Shown: positions 1 through 13,900, counted from the first letter of the stretch. The stretch: DNA of 64,000 bases from Globodera rostochiensis (GCA_018350325.1 JAEVLN010000004.1:1178001-1242000), one strand, 5' to 3'. Notes: a model not told the origin generated them from the letters alone. A program made the numbers and translations.

Positions 1-2593
1 TAAAAACAAAATCCAAAGATAAAAAGGCCTTCCGTTTCAGGCATTAAAAGGCAACGGAGTATAAAAATAGAACAAAAGTGTCGCATTTCGACGCTTGCAA
101 TGCTGGCGGCCAAAGCCAATTGTTATAACGTTAACCCGAAAATGGAAAGTTTGGCATTCGCCAAAAATGGACAACCAAATTTCTTAGAAAGTGCCAACTA
201 TTTACATTCGGTGTAGGAGATGGCACAAAATATTCTGGCAATTCGTACTGCCCGCTTCGTAAGGCGCTCGCCGAGACGGCCTCTGAACTTTATTTAGTGT
301 TTTTTAAATTGATTTTTCTTTGTTTATTTACTTTAAATTTCTTATTTAACTATTTTTAATGGGTTTCATTTATTTAATTGGAATAAATCATTTTAAAATT
401 ATATTATTAACACCAATATAATTAATTTAAAATTATTCCTTTAACAAAGTAAAAATACCTTAATAAAAATTATTTTGATTAAATGCGCAATATAAAAAGA
501 TTTGTTGTCACCGTTTTTGCACCGCTATGACCACGGAAGAAGCAAGCGTTCCCAAACTGATTACGCCGATCATGCCCAAAATGAACCTTTTTTAATGTTT
601 AACAATTTTGTTTATTTCCCATTTTTCGATTAAAAACCATCCGATCAGCGGGATGAAAGTCGACGTCGTCGGCATTTGATCGCTGACCTAAGCAAAAGGC
701 AAATGGGCGATCATTCCCTCAGGGGCAATTTGTTGTTATTTTACCATTAGCATCAAAATGCTCATTGAAAGTAATGTGGTGATTCCCAACGACACTTTTT
801 CTTCGCGCATTCCGCTTGCGGAGGATGTGCTTAAATGACATAATTAAATTCAATTTAAATAAAATATTGAAACAAAAATTACGTGAAAAACCCAACGATG
901 GCAATCAAAGTGATAATAGCGGTGGGAATGATCAAATTGATCAAATAAAACAACGGCTTTCGACGAAGGTACAGCTTTAATTAAAATTTTGGGAAATTTA
1001 TGCAAATTTTTTTTTTGCAAAAAAATTAAATTGTCACCCACCGTCAGCTTCAACAACGTGTATTTGTTGGGGCAACACGAATATTTGACCTCCTCCCGAC
1101 GCATCGTCGACTTCAACAAGTACCTGCACAAAAACGGTGAATTTGTGCAATTTTCCAAAAACAAATTAATAAAATTTATTTTAATAAAAAAATTAATTTT
1201 CAAATCATTGTGTTACCATCCTTCATTCTCCAAATAATTTGAAGTGCCAATTGCGTCCGAATAGGGCACATAATCGATGCCTTGGAATTTTTATTTTAGG
1301 AAAATAAATAAAAATTTGTTATAAATAAACAATTTTTACATTATTATTATTACCCTTATTGTCGTATGTCCACGAAGAAAATGTCATTGTACACTCCTGC
1401 AGATCATACGGGAAGTAACGCAAGTTCAGCAAGCACGAGAACTTGTAGATGGTCGGGTAAAGCATCTCCACCAGCACGGCCTTTTCAATTAAATTTTGTA
1501 ATATTTGCAACAAAAAAAAATTTGTGTTGTAACTTTTCTGCTCATATTTGTTGTTAATTTGGCATTCAAAAGACGACGCGAATCGTCGTCCTTCATCACC
1601 AACGAATTGTACAGTGTCGTGTCCGGCAGCCAGATACTGTAATTGTTTGTGTGTACTGTAGAGATTAACATTATTTTTGTAATAATTTTGGCTTAAAATT
1701 GTTCAACCAATCATAGGGCAGCCGAAGTTCGCTGATGTTGGCATAATCCGTCGGGTTCCAGTACAGAAATTCGTCGTGCCATCGCTCAATGATCCTTCAG
1801 GGCAAAAACAAAACAAAAAATGTTTTGGGTGTTTAAACAAAATGCCCAAAAAAAAGTTTGCCCACCAGGCGTTAAGCAAAAGGTACTGCTGCGGCTCATT
1901 CTTGAATTATATAATTTTTATTAAAGGCCTCGGAACGCGAAGCTTTGAGGCGCCCGGGGGCATTTTAAAATGCAACCAATGGCCTTTTTTATGTATTTGT
2001 AATGTTATTACTGTAGAAAGGAGTACCGTGTATACACTTACCAACTCCAATATTTGGTAGAGATCCATGGAAAATGTGACATTTACTGGCTGAAAATGGA
2101 AGCAAAAATTTATTTGAATCTTTCAAAAAATTAAGCCAATTTTTGTTGGAGCATCAAACATTTTATTTTGCCCTCAAATGATGCAATTTGCGTGATAAAA
2201 TGACCAATTTTTGCCCGGGAAATTTGTTATTTCGTGACATTTTGGCCCAAAAAGAAGTCGGCGGTTAATGTGAAATTTAAGTATCCAAAAATTTGGCCAA
2301 AAGTCATGTAAAACGCTCTGAATTGCTACGCTTGGGGGGAGTGTCACCAAAAATTGTCTCGACCCAAAAATTCCAGTGACAAAATTAAAAAAATAAAATA
2401 ATAATTGTTAATTAAAATAATCAAAATCAGACAATGACACTCTAACCCTAATGTTGTCCCAGGTCGGCTTGGCCTTCCGGTCGTAGTTCTCCAGCAAGTC
2501 CTGGATCAGCTTCATCTGTGTGCTTGCCACCGATTCGGTGCCCAGCACAAGCGCACAAAGCAGAGGGAGCAGAAAAATTGTAAATTTTAACAA
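1..2593 (-). CDS. Nicotinic acetylcholine receptor alpha-type subunit (partial, 3' end off window)
   Basis: Subunit of a pentameric acetylcholine-gated cation channel in the plasma membrane of nerve or muscle. Minus-strand pieces in order: a hydrophobic signal peptide with LIQDLLENYDRK (about 2590-2447); NVTFSMDLYQILEL (about 2095-2045); NEPQQYLLLNAWW (about 1900); WHDEFLYWNPTDY (about 1790-1700); IWLPDTTLYNSLVMKDD (about 1660-1570); the Cys-loop CLLNLRYFPYDLQEC (about 1440-1390); DYVPYSDAIGTSNYLE (about 1275-1215); vicinal cysteines YSCCPNKYTLLKL (about 1110-1040); M1 (about 970-890); M2 with REEKVSLGITTLLS (about 830-740); M3 with QMPTTSTFIPLIGW (about 690-630), continued near 580-510; and RLTKRAVRIARI (about 290-210). 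The CC pair marks an alpha-type ligand-binding subunit. M4 and the stop lie beyond the left edge. The signal peptide has no in-frame ATG: the frame opens at a TTG after a TAA, so the true start is unresolved. Family is secure, the exact acr orthologue is not. Confidence 0.9.
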
Positions 2594-2599
2594 ATTTTT

Positions 2600-5500
2600 G
2601 TTTTTTTATAATTCATTTTTATTGATAAATTTGAAAATTGTCAAAATAAATTCAAAATGATTTAAACAGCGAATTAATTCCATTTTCTTACTGTATATTT
2701 TGTGCAGACCGAACATTGTGCCCATTTTCGCGCAAAGAAAATAAAAAATGGAAATTATGCGCGAGAATAGAAATAATTGGGCGGGACGAATGGCACGGCA
2801 CACTTTTTGCCCAACTTTCTTTTTGGCACTTAATTAACGGCGCTGGAAGAACAGAGACAGAGAGAGGGGGCGAAATAGCGCACAAAAGTCGGAGGACGAG
2901 AGATGCCCGGAGGGCGGGAAATAGCGCATGGCGTCCGTGCGGCGAGACAAATGGAGAAAAAATGGGGGCAAACAGCGCCAGGCAATTGCGGACAAACACA
3001 CAAAAGCTAAAATTCGAAATTATGGCCTAATCGAGGCACAATTAAGCCAACTTATTTAATTTCATTTACTCATAACGTTACGCCAAAATTATGCCCCAAG
3101 CGCTTTTGAATTTTTAATTAGTGGCGTCACCGCCGCTCACCCCGCCCGCCCACCCGCCGAAAGTTGCCGCTTTTCTGGCCGAAACAAAAAGCAAAGAAAT
3201 TTTGGTGTCCGCCGATTGACGGAAAGTTCTTTATTTAATCAAAAATAATTGAAGCGAGTTACTTTTTTAATAATAAAGTTGGGGGCGGTGGGGGCAAATT
3301 AACGAAAGTCCAGTCCGGGGCTGGGCCCAACTTGGTTCGAACTTTGAACAAAAATTGACCTTTGAATCCGAGCTTCAGCTTCGAGTAGTGAGCCCTGAGC
3401 TTTGGTCCGGACTCTGGCAAATTTTGTTGGGCCCGGTATTCGGATTATTTCTGATCCGCCGGTTACGCCTCCGGCGGTATATTTGAGAGTCTTTTTTGGT
3501 ATGAACGGAATGGAAGAACATAACATAGCTGGCACATATGCAACTTAACAAGCGCATTGGCCACTTTTATTATGGCCGAGCCCATAAAATCGACCCAAAA
3601 AGTGGCAAAAGCAAAAACCTGCAAAAAAGCGTCACAAGAAATGGTTGGGTCGGAGGACTATTCTCATTATTTGTGCATTTGTAAATGGTTTCCGAAAATT
3701 GAGCAAAAATATGGAGGGGCCAACGCAAATTTGACGAAAAAATGAATGGATTTTTGGGAGTGGTGGGCTCAGAAGTTTTTTGTTAACGCTGTAAAAACTT
3801 TTAAAAAAGCCTCATCAATGCATAAATATTAAAACAAAGAAATCATGAAAAGGTGCCATACTTTAAATTTAAAGAAAAAATGAGCATTATTATAAAATGA
3901 AAAGCCGGAAATTTGGTCTCGAGAATCCCGGTTTCGGGATTTATGTGCATCTCTCTCAAAAGACTTCGTCAGATGTTTTCCACTCAGAATTTTGGCACTT
4001 TAAGGTGCAAAAGTGCCGGGGGTTGGAGGGAGTGCCTCGGGGGGTGGTGCCATTTGCTCAAAGGCAATTGGATGGAATGGCATGGAATTTATGTGACTGT
4101 GCGGGCACATTCAGTGGGGGGGGCCAAGGACAAAACTCCGTCCAGCTGTGATTTGTCAACGAAAAACACAATTGTCCTCTGTTCTCAATTTGAAATGGAG
4201 TGGGGCCAAATAAAGGCCGCCCAAAAATTTTCTGTTAAATAAAATTTCCATTTGATAAAATTAATTCTGAGCGATGCCCCCAAATCCGGCTAGTCCAGCC
4301 GGCCGGACGCCGGGAATTGATTTATAAATACAAAATTTGTGTAATTATTTTAATTTTCTGGCCAACAATTTTGTGCCAGAATTATCGTAAATTCTTTGAC
4401 CTTCGGCGGCCCATTCATTGTGTGGGGCCAAATGTAGGCCCAAAAATATAATTGCTTCCGCTCAAAGGTTAAATATGGCGCTATAATTTGTTTGGAAGGC
4501 TGTAGAAAAAGGCGAGAAAAATTTGTGAAACTTTCTTTAATGTCTCTGAATGTCAAATTTTATTCAAAATCTGAATTTCATTCATTGAGAGAATTAAATT
4601 ATTAATCGCATAAATATGCAATTTCAAATTGAGTACACATTGGAGCAATGTGCTCAGAAAAATTGGTTTTTTATCCAATTTTCCTTTTGGCCAAATTAAA
4701 ATTGAACAAAAGTTCGCCGAAGAATTTATATCATTAGTTTTTTAAGTGCCCGAGGGAATTTTCAGGGGTCGAGACCCCCAGACCCCCCCCCCCCGGATTT
4801 TAAGGTCCATTTGTTTTAGAGAGCACTTCCAGAAATTGAGTTTTGTCGTGCCCCGAGGGGGGGGGGCAAATTTGGAGCCGGATGAATAAATAATATTTAC
4901 ACTCTCATAAATTTGGCTATTCTGTTCCGCCATATTATGCGGAGAATTTGGGTTCTAAATTTAAAACTGTTTTAAAACATAAAAATTAAGGAAAATCCCC
5001 AAAATTTAACTAACTTTTGGACGAATGGAAGTGAATTTTGGCATGCCCAAAAGGACAGATGCAAAACATAGCCTGGGGAGAGGACAAAATAATCGCCTCC
5101 CTCACGGGAACAAAACATCAAAAATTGAATATTCATTAAATTCTTTTTGTGCGGCAAATGGTGTGGGAAAAGTGAGAAAATTGTGCATTTTTAAATTCGC
5201 AGAATTTCCACAAACTGCTTGCTGCTACTGGAAACTTTACGACAAAAATCGAAAATTTAGGCGTTTTTGTTAGGAAAAAAATTTCAGGGTAATGGAAAAG
5301 TTAAAATGCAATTAGAAAAAAGTCGCAACAAAAAATTATTAAATTTTCTTTTACATATTTATTTATTTTTGAGTTTCTACGCGAAAAGGGATTATTTCCT
5401 CCAGTGCAGCGCCTCCGGTGCAAAAGAAAGTGTGCCCTTCGGCGGTCGGAATTAGGCCGGACGGGGGAAGGGAATGAAGGCGAGTTAGTTGCTGCTGGTG

Positions 5501-6230
5501 GAGGCCGTCGTGTTCAGCCAGCCCCCCCCCCAATCCCTCCTATTTAAAAAGAACATTTTATTTCCTCAGAAAGTTGCACTTTTTAGCAGCAAAATTGGAA
5601 ACAAATCCAAAAAAAAGGGCAAATTTTGTACCCGATTAAAAGGTGTTCGTTCCCTTTCCTATCTGGACAGATTCAAAAAATGTTCAGCCAGAAATTTGAT
5701 ACCCAAACATTTTAATATATATTTTTTCCCATGGTCCGGAATAGAAAAGAAAGAGTTTGTCCATACACAAATCACAACCAATTCCCGATGGATCGAGATA
5801 AAAGAAAGAAAGACGAAGGCAAAAGTAGTCTCATGGAGGCAAATGTTGAGCGGAAGAACTGGCAAACCCCCAATTCCTCTTTCTTTTTTTCTTTTTTTGC
5901 TTTTTGGACCGATCAACAGCCAATCAATTCAACTTGTGGACAACGATGGGATGATCCCATCCGCCGCCCCCCCCCCCGCCGTCAAATATTTATGGCCGCT
6001 TGGGAGAAACAGAATTTTTTTTGCCGCATTTTAGCGACCAACTTCATCAAAAAGCAACAACAAATTGATGCTGGAATGAATGAATGAATAAATAAATGAA
6101 TGTTTTTGAGAAATAAATTATATTGGCGCCTTGGGGGCACAAATCGGACGGAGATCAATTAGCACCGCTGTTAAATTTGGTGGAAAGACAAAATTTGTGA
6201 AGGCGCGTCGTCATTTTGTCATCTGTCCGG
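2600..6230. other. Intergenic stretch with no supported gene
   Basis: This is the upstream flank of the receptor gene plus the 3' flank of the GCP2-like gene. Both strands carry only short open frames that match no family I know and lack joinable splice partners. It contains several G or C homopolymer runs (about 4785, 4857, 5523, 5970). A GC-richer patch at about 3300-3480, with inverted CCGGCGG-like words, may be an old dispersed repeat. A short minus-strand tail ending in NTTASTSSN and a stop near 5490 was seen but could not be joined to a gene. Confidence 0.5.
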
Positions 6231-6412
6231 GCTCATCCAAATCCATTAGCAACATCGCATCTCACTGCCGCTGCAATTGCAATCTGAAAAAATTGGGTAG
6301 CAAAGTTTTCATAATTTTAAAAATTGGTTTTCTTTCTTTCCGATTTTTAGACTCATAATTCAACCGAGTTCGAATGTTCGAATTCAATCATCCAAACAGT
6401 TCCGGAGTAAAT

Positions 6413-9400
6413 TTAACGCACCTCGTCGCCAACATGGAACAACAGTCGCCAAATTGGCTCTTCGTCCGCCGCCGTCTCGCCAATGGCGGTGAAGTAACAG
6501 CCAAAAAGTCTAAAAAAACAAAAAAAAAATAGAAAAGCAAAAAAAAAATTGCTTTATCCCCTCACAGGTCTCTGAGTGGGCCGCCAGAGCGACGATTTGA
6601 CAGCAGAAAAAGTTTAATTCTTCCAACCAGAGGCGAAGCAACTTTGTTCAGTGTGCAAAAATCCTGACACAAAATGAATGGAATATTTGGAAAAAATTAA
6701 TTTTTTTTTAACCAATTTCCCCCCTATCAAAGTTTCTGCCCTCCCCCAAAAAAAAAATGTCCGACACGTCACCGGAGAACCCCAAAAGCACACACAATCA
6801 AATCACGCGCGTAATTACAAAACGTGTTGGCCAACTCCACAATCCATTGCCTCAGCTGCACAAAGTCCTGATCCAGCTTCATCTGCTCCATCAGCACGTG
6901 AGTGTACTCAACCTGCACATCGACAAGCTCGTCCAACGTGTGGACCTGTGAACAAAATAACCAACCAGATGTAAAAATAGGTCTTGGAAAACATCAATCA
7001 AAAAAAGTGGACAATGTCCATGCATCCTATTAATTTATAGAAGGAATTTTTTCTCACAAAAATAAACAAAAAACGAACAGAGTCCAGTTTTTTGGCAAAA
7101 GTTGGACAAGCAGCCGATGCAACTCCACAAATATATTCCATGTACACGTTGAGAAAGCGCAAAAATTGGTGTACAGTGGCAAACTCTGCGCGCGACGTCG
7201 TGCCGTTCAGCGTAAAATATTTTCTGCAACGGAATTGCATGAAAATCATTCGTACAACAATACAATTGCTGACAGTAACTCTCGGCCACCAAAAAAGTTT
7301 AACCCCAAATCGAAAAATGGCATTCTTTAAAATTAAAAAAATCGTCGCCTTACTCGTGCATCAAATGCCTGGCCCGATTGAGCACGAACAAATGGTAGAA
7401 CATGTGCCGATATGGCCACATTACGCGAGCCGGAAATGCCAAAGCCAGTGAACCGTCCTTGTTCGGCGCGCTCTCATCGACGACAATGTTCAGCACCAGG
7501 TTTGGTGAATTTTTGAGATGGGACAACATGGAATATTGCATCCTGATGAATTTTTTATTATTATATTGCATTTCTCAAGAGTGGGTATAAAATAATAATT
7601 CCGTTTTTAACACTTACCTAATTTTGGTATGAAATGGGCTGTTCTGGAGCCAACTGACATGGAAAGCCTTCTCCAGCAATTGTTGCAGAAATGAGTTGAA
7701 CTGCTCGTGCTCGCCCTCGTCACCTATGTTGTCCAGCATTTTCACGGGCATGTCGGTCGCCTCAAACAGCACAACGAATTCATAAATCCAAGCAGAGTCG
7801 ATGCCGACGAAGAAGTAGGGCAAATGCCTTCAAAAGAACGAAAAATTTCATTAAAATATTTTCATATTAAAATCACATTATCCAAACCAGAAACTAACTA
7901 CTCGGTAATTTATAATAAGAAAAAAGCCAAACCTTGCTAAGTTCACTATGTCAAAGCGTTTCCTGAAATGGTTGAGGATGTTCATAGAGCAAGTGCCGTA
8001 GATATTGTGAATGGCGGCACAGAATTCTCCCAAAGATTTGTCTTTAAAGGCACTCAAGTCCAAGAGGTACTGCGTGGACAGGTGTTCCATGTCTGAAAAA
8101 AAACACTCCAAAATTATGATCAAAATAAAAATCGGATTTTAAAAATGTTTTTTTTTCCGTTTTCGGCCAAGCCTCCCCCTGCAATTTCTGCCATCCCTCC
8201 CCCATTTTTTGGAAAACATTTTGATGATTATATTTTAATTTGCCCAGCCCCTCAAAAACAACAAAATGGCTCCAGAGCAATTTTGGCACATTATCTTGGC
8301 ACTCACCGGCCTTTTGCTGTTTCATTGTGTACAAGTAGCGGCCCAGGTTGAGCATTTCTTTGGCCACCGGCTGATAGTCCTTGGGCAACAGTTCCGGAAT
8401 GCGCACAAATGTGTCGTCAAAGTCAATCCAGTCATCGCGTTCAATGGGTCGCTCAAATTCATTGCGGTTCACCACATTTTGCTTGCGCAAGTCCCAGATG
8501 AAAAACTGAAACACATTTAGGTTGTGTATCAGCATGCACATCACTCAAACGAGGTTTAAAAACAACAGAAAACAAACAACATTTTCAATAAAACCCGACC
8601 TCGTGTGCCAAGTCCATGCTCAACGTGCACTGCGATATCCACTCGTAGATGACCTGGTTGTATCGGAGCAGTGCCATCGAGATGATTTCGTCCAGCAATG
8701 AAGCGATGTGATAGCACTCGGACCGAGCCTTTTGATCGAACAGAAAATTGATCAGCTCACCGCCCACCTTGTCGTTCTGAAGCGGACAATTTGTTTTGTT
8801 TTTTGGTTAAATTGGGGCATATTCAAAAATGTAATTTAATTAAATTCTCTCGACCAGGCTAATCTCCTTGGCAATATCTCGCAGCGGAGTCAGCAGTTTG
8901 CTGTTCAGTTCCAAACAGTGGCGCTTCAGCGTCAGCAGACTTTTCACCTCAAAAGAACGGAACAAAAACATTTTGGGAATTTTGCATGTTTCTATTTTTT
9001 GAATTAATTCAATATTTTTTGCCCATCTAAAAAAACCTCCAAATTGTCTAATGCGCGCAGTTCGGCGAACACGCTCCGCTGCAAATGGTTCAACACCAGT
9101 GAACAGAACGTGTACACCGTGGGCCCCCGGGTGATATCTTCTCGGAGATCTAAAAAGTAACAACCAGACAAAAATTAAAGAAAATAAACAAAACCTGAAA
9201 TGATGATTTGGAGGTCGAAAAGGGTGTTACCCATCGTAAAACAGTCGGCCATCCACCTTTCCAAATTTGGAGATTTCACTCTCTGTTTGTGCTCGTCCTT
9301 TCCCCACTCCCAGTGCACTTGGGTTTCCGTCGTTTGCATACATTGAATGTATGGCCCATTAAAGCCCTGAAATGAATAACAAAAATAAATTAATTGAAAC

Positions 9401-9925
9401 TCCCCAACAGCAAAAGTAGAATAATTGACAAAACCTCCCAGTTTTGTTCAAAACTCATCGAAAAAAAATCCCAAAAAAAGAATTAAATATCGCAAAGCTC
9501 ACGCGACAGATGGAGAGAAAATCATCAAAGAGTGCTCGCTCTTGCTGATCCAATGGCAAGTCCAAAAAATTCATTCGCTGCTAAAAGAAAGAACAAAATT
9601 TCGAATTGTTATTATATTAAAAGAACAATCAAAACAGAAAAATGAACGCGCCTAATTGTTATGTTCTGACTATTTTTTGATGAGATGTGTCCATTTATTT
9701 ATCAAAATTTGAATAACGCTTTAAAGAATGTCCAATAAAGATTAGAAAATGCTTAAACTGTACGTGCGATCGCACTGCATTTGTGGGAATGGGCGGCAGC
9801 TCGTAGTCGTGAAAGTTGCATCGGACGAGTTGTTGTACTAAAAAACTATTATTTTGATTTGGAAAAAGTGAAAAGTCCCTACAGATCGTTGTTCTGAGCC
9901 TTTTCCATGGCGTTTTTTCATCCAT
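6413..9925 (-). CDS. Gamma-tubulin complex component, GCP2-like (Spc97/Spc98 family)
   Basis: Component of the gamma-tubulin complex that nucleates microtubules at centrosomes and other organising centres. Minus-strand peptides line up in order with GCP2: LPLDQQERALFDDFLSIC then FNGPYIQC (about 9570-9350; family pattern LP..E....DLL....G..G.Y); LRDIAKEISLVE (about 8880); PTVYTFCSLVLNHLQRSVF (about 9130-9050); VGGELINFLFDQKARSE then YNQVIYEWISQCTLSMDLAHE (about 8770-8600; GCP2 has GG..L..L and LEKWIYRG); FVRIPELLPKDYQPVAKEML (about 8440-8360); YFFVGIDSAWIYEFVVLFEA (about 7820-7760, the grip2 DFF...FMD position); LALAFPARVMWP...FYHLF (about 7460-7400); and C-terminal helices to about 6420. I chose ATG at 9925 (MDEKTPWKR), though an upstream exon near 10,030 is possible. 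The end is either VR-stop at 6413 or, if GAG|GTGCGT is a donor, a short last exon ending at 6233. The sequence is very divergent, as is usual for worm GCPs. Confidence 0.78.
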
Positions 9926-10936
9926 CACCACAAATTGCTGAATTTGAAGACGTATTGATTGATAATATTAGAAAATTTCTTTTGCTGGGAAAGTTTCGTT
10001 GAATTTGCCTGCCGCTGGACTGGAACAGAAAAAGTTAGCAGAGCCGTAAACAAAAATAGAATACAAAAAATTAATTTAAAAATTAAGTGAAAATTTTAAA
10101 GACAGATAAGCGGCCTAGCCCAATCCAATAGACCGTGATTAGCCGGGTGGGGAGATGATGGATTGGGGATGAATCAGACAATTTTGAATTTTAGGCTGCT
10201 TGACGCAAACGCACGTCCATCCGAGAAAGCCGACGGAAGAATGAGGACATTTCTTATCTTTTTGACGATAAAATTTTTATCAAAAAAATAATAATTTTAT
10301 TTTTAGTATCATTGTGCAAAACGCCAAAATCAAAGGATTTACAAATTAGGGTGGGTATTTCTTTTTTTTTTGTTATTTTGGTGGGTTGGGGGGGGAAACT
10401 TATATTTTGGGACCTTGTTCAAAATTCACAACAGTTACGGACCGGTACGGGACGAGATTTCTCCCCCAAATGTGCCGGTCCCACACTACCCTAGCTGTTA
10501 CTATTTGGCTGGACGTTTCAGTGCAGTATAAGATTTTTATTGACGACATTCTGTTTCTATCCAGCAGATAGCATGTGGAACAGATCGCGAAAGAAAAACA
10601 AAATAATTATTTTACTCAATTTTGAAACGAATTTGTAAAACAATAAATAAGTTTAGCATTAAAGGAGACAAAAACATTCAGTGGTATAGGAATTTGTGCA
10701 GTTCACAATTAACATCCAACGGAAAGTGACCCTTTTTTGCTACTTTTCACAAAACTGCACAAAACAACAATAAAAAATGCGTAACAAAATGAAGAATTCT
10801 AATTAAAATTTAAGAAAATATGTATATGGGGTACTATAGGTTATCCGTTGAGAAGATGAAAATTTAAATAGAGCAGCATGGGAGAGGAAAACCAGTCTTC
10901 ATTGTCATTGAAAGATGGAATGTCCCCTCGCCCCGG
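9926..10936. other. Intergenic, about 1 kb
   Basis: This lies between the GCP2-like 5' end and the STAT 3' end, both on the minus strand. A good minus-strand acceptor (TTTTTCTGTTCCAG, about 10,025) could be a trans-splice or an upstream-exon site for the GCP2-like gene. No other gene is supported. Confidence 0.5.
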
Positions 10937-13900
10937 TTATCCCTTAAAAGACGGCATTCGTCCATTGCAATCCCTGTTGTTCAGACTGGCGAGCTGTTGT
11001 TGGGCTTGTGGTGACAGTGTGTCAGTGTCGTCCATTGCCAAAACACCACCGGGGACCATTCCGGTGGACATCTTTTGGCGTGGTGGTCCGTCCTCCTCAT
11101 CCACATCATTAGTATCCAGACTGTTCTGTTGGCGCAGCAATTGTGGGTGCTGTTGGGTTTGATGCTGCTGCTGTTGTTGCTGGTGACCAACCATCAGTGC
11201 CATTGCAAGTCCGGCAGCCGGGCAAAAGCTGCCAAATAGCTGCTGTTGTTGTTGCTGCTGCTAATTGTGGAAACCAGTTACTTTTAATTCTCAATTCCCC
11301 CAAAATTGCATAGGAATAGCGAAAAGAGCCAAACCATAGAAAAATGTTTATAAATTGAGGTTGTTGCTATTTTTCCTACCAATCGTTTAAAAAAAAAAGT
11401 ATTTTTAAAAGCCCTTTTTTTACTGATAAAGGTGTGACTGTGCCACTGCCTTCCATCGCGTGTGGGCCCACACTGTCGTCCCGTTGGTAAATATTGTTGG
11501 AACGTGACGGAGGGCCCGTGCTGCTACCACCACCGCCAGTCAACGACAATGTGGCAAATTTATCAGAAGCCGCCTGCTCAAGCAGCTCAATGAGATCCTT
11601 TAATAAGATTAGACCCAACTTTTTCATGCATAGTAACACACCGAAACCGACCTGCTTGGACTTGCCCCAGAAGTTGCATAGTTGGACCACTTCACGTACA
11701 AAGTCGTCATTTGCTGTGCTGACGGAAGGCAACCGACAACTGGGGAACACGGAGGCGGGGTTGAAAGGAGACGGGTAGCCGTTGCTGGTGGACGCGGAGG
11801 GCACGGGCGAGTGAATTTTTGGCTGCACATCACGCAGTGCAGATGCTGCCTCCTCATATTCCATCAGATCAGCACTGGGCGGCTTCACCTTGCATGTCAC
11901 CACCGCAATGCGCATGGAGGTGAAACTGAAAATGCAAAAGCCATTAATCACCCCACAACCCCCGCCCCCTCCCATTCACGTGATCTGCTGCATTGCGTCG
12001 ATGTCGCCGCTGTGTGTCACGTTAGAGGAAATGCATCGACTGGTCTCCAATTCCTCAATTCCACTGCCCGACTTCTCACTGAACTGCTCCAACAACTCGC
12101 TGATCAACACCGGCTCACCGTTTGAGTTGATCAGGTACTTGACCTATAAATACGAAGTAAAAAAAAATTAAGCTTCATTTTGCCTTTTCCGCGATGGCAA
12201 TGTCTCGCAAGTAATCAATGAGACTCTTCGCCTGCAACTTCTTCAGGTCCAATGGCTCCAAATGCATTGGGACGCTTGACGCCCGGTCTTCCGAGTGAAT
12301 TGCGGACTTGAGAGTGATGCAAACGGTGCCGCCGGTGATGAAGGACAAACGCATGAGCAACGCGGAGGGATATGCGGACAATGTGTCGGAAACCTGTAAA
12401 TTAAAGGAGGAAGTTCGATTTTGATCAAAACGGTTGAAAAACGTAGGAATATAAAAACCTGCTCAAATTCCATAAATCCCATGATCAAATGCTTCTCCCA
12501 CAGTTTGCGCACGCACGTCTTTGTGTCCTGTTTTTAAATACTGTAAATTTGATTGGAAGCAATCAAAATTCTACACTAAAAAATAAACAATGAAAACAAA
12601 TTGTCAGCGTATACCTGGAAAAGTTGAAGCAGTTCAAGCAGTCCACGCCACACACTGAAACGCACATTTGTTGAACCGCATTCGTATCGCAAATGCGGGC
12701 ACAGAATGTTTTTGAAGGAAATTTTGCCTGAATTTAATTTTCAAAAAAATTCAAAGGGACACAGGACTTACGCTCTACAGCAAGCTGTGTTTGGTTGGCA
12801 GAAGGCGGAGGAGAGCAATCGTTGCATTGAATTTTATACTAAAAAATATATTAAAAAACCCATTTAACCGGTAAAATCGAAACTGCAACCGACCTGAAGA
12901 AGATCAAAGTCCTTTTCTTGTAGGCCCCGCTCCACCTCCGAGTTGTTGCGGAAGTGCTGCATGAACAGAAACTTGAACCTCTCCCAGCCCATCGCGGTTT
13001 CCACCCATTGCATCAACAAGCCGTCCTAAATTTATTTTACAAATTAAGACCCGAACAGAACCATGACGAAACACACATCAGCTCTTAAACAAACCCAGTG
13101 CAATATTTTACCTGAACATTATTCCCGTATAGCCAGAAGCAAGTGGCGGTGTAAGAGCTCATCATGCGCTGCACCTGAATATGAAAAGAAATTGCAAAAA
13201 ACAAAAATTTCCACTGACAAAGCCGGACATGACATTCCCAGAAACCAAATCAATGTCCGTCCCTACCTGATAATCCTGGTTACGCCGGGTCGCGATTGTG
13301 AACGGCAATGAAAGTGTATGCGCATCAGCAAAGCGCCCGGACGGAGAGAACATTGTGGCGCGGATGTAAAAATAGAAGATCGGACGCTTTCCACTGCTGC
13401 TGCTACTCCCACTTCCGCTTCCTTTCATGTCCACGCCATTTGGGGACAGATCCTAAAAATTAAATTAATTTTTAAAAAAGCACCCACTTGATTGTCCATC
13501 GAAACCGACCTGATACGAACTGTTGTTGGACTGGCGTCCTTTCTGCCGTGTTGTGCACAGCAAATGCGGATAACTTGCGGCCCAGTAGCGATTCTTGTTG
13601 AAAAACATCGGATAAATAGTCACCACCTCTTTGCTATTGATGTCACTCTTTTTGTGCGCCGTTTGCGCATTGCCGGAAGCATCTGTAAGCAGAAATTTTT
13701 AAAAAAACGTATAAAATAGAAGCCTCCCTACCAGTGATTGCTTGGCTATTTGAACGTTTTGTACCGCTTGTGGGCTTCATGGCCAACAGTGCGGCGGCCG
13801 GCACTTGGGCAATTGGCGACGGCTGTTGGAGCAGACGCTGACGACGCATTTCGGACTGAAAAAGTTAATAAACACTATACATCCATCGGTAGACCACCAA

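Noticed and set aside
5489..6034. 181-codon plus-strand frame
   Set aside because: It crosses poly-C runs and low-complexity Lys/Phe codons, matches nothing, and has no supporting start or splice context.
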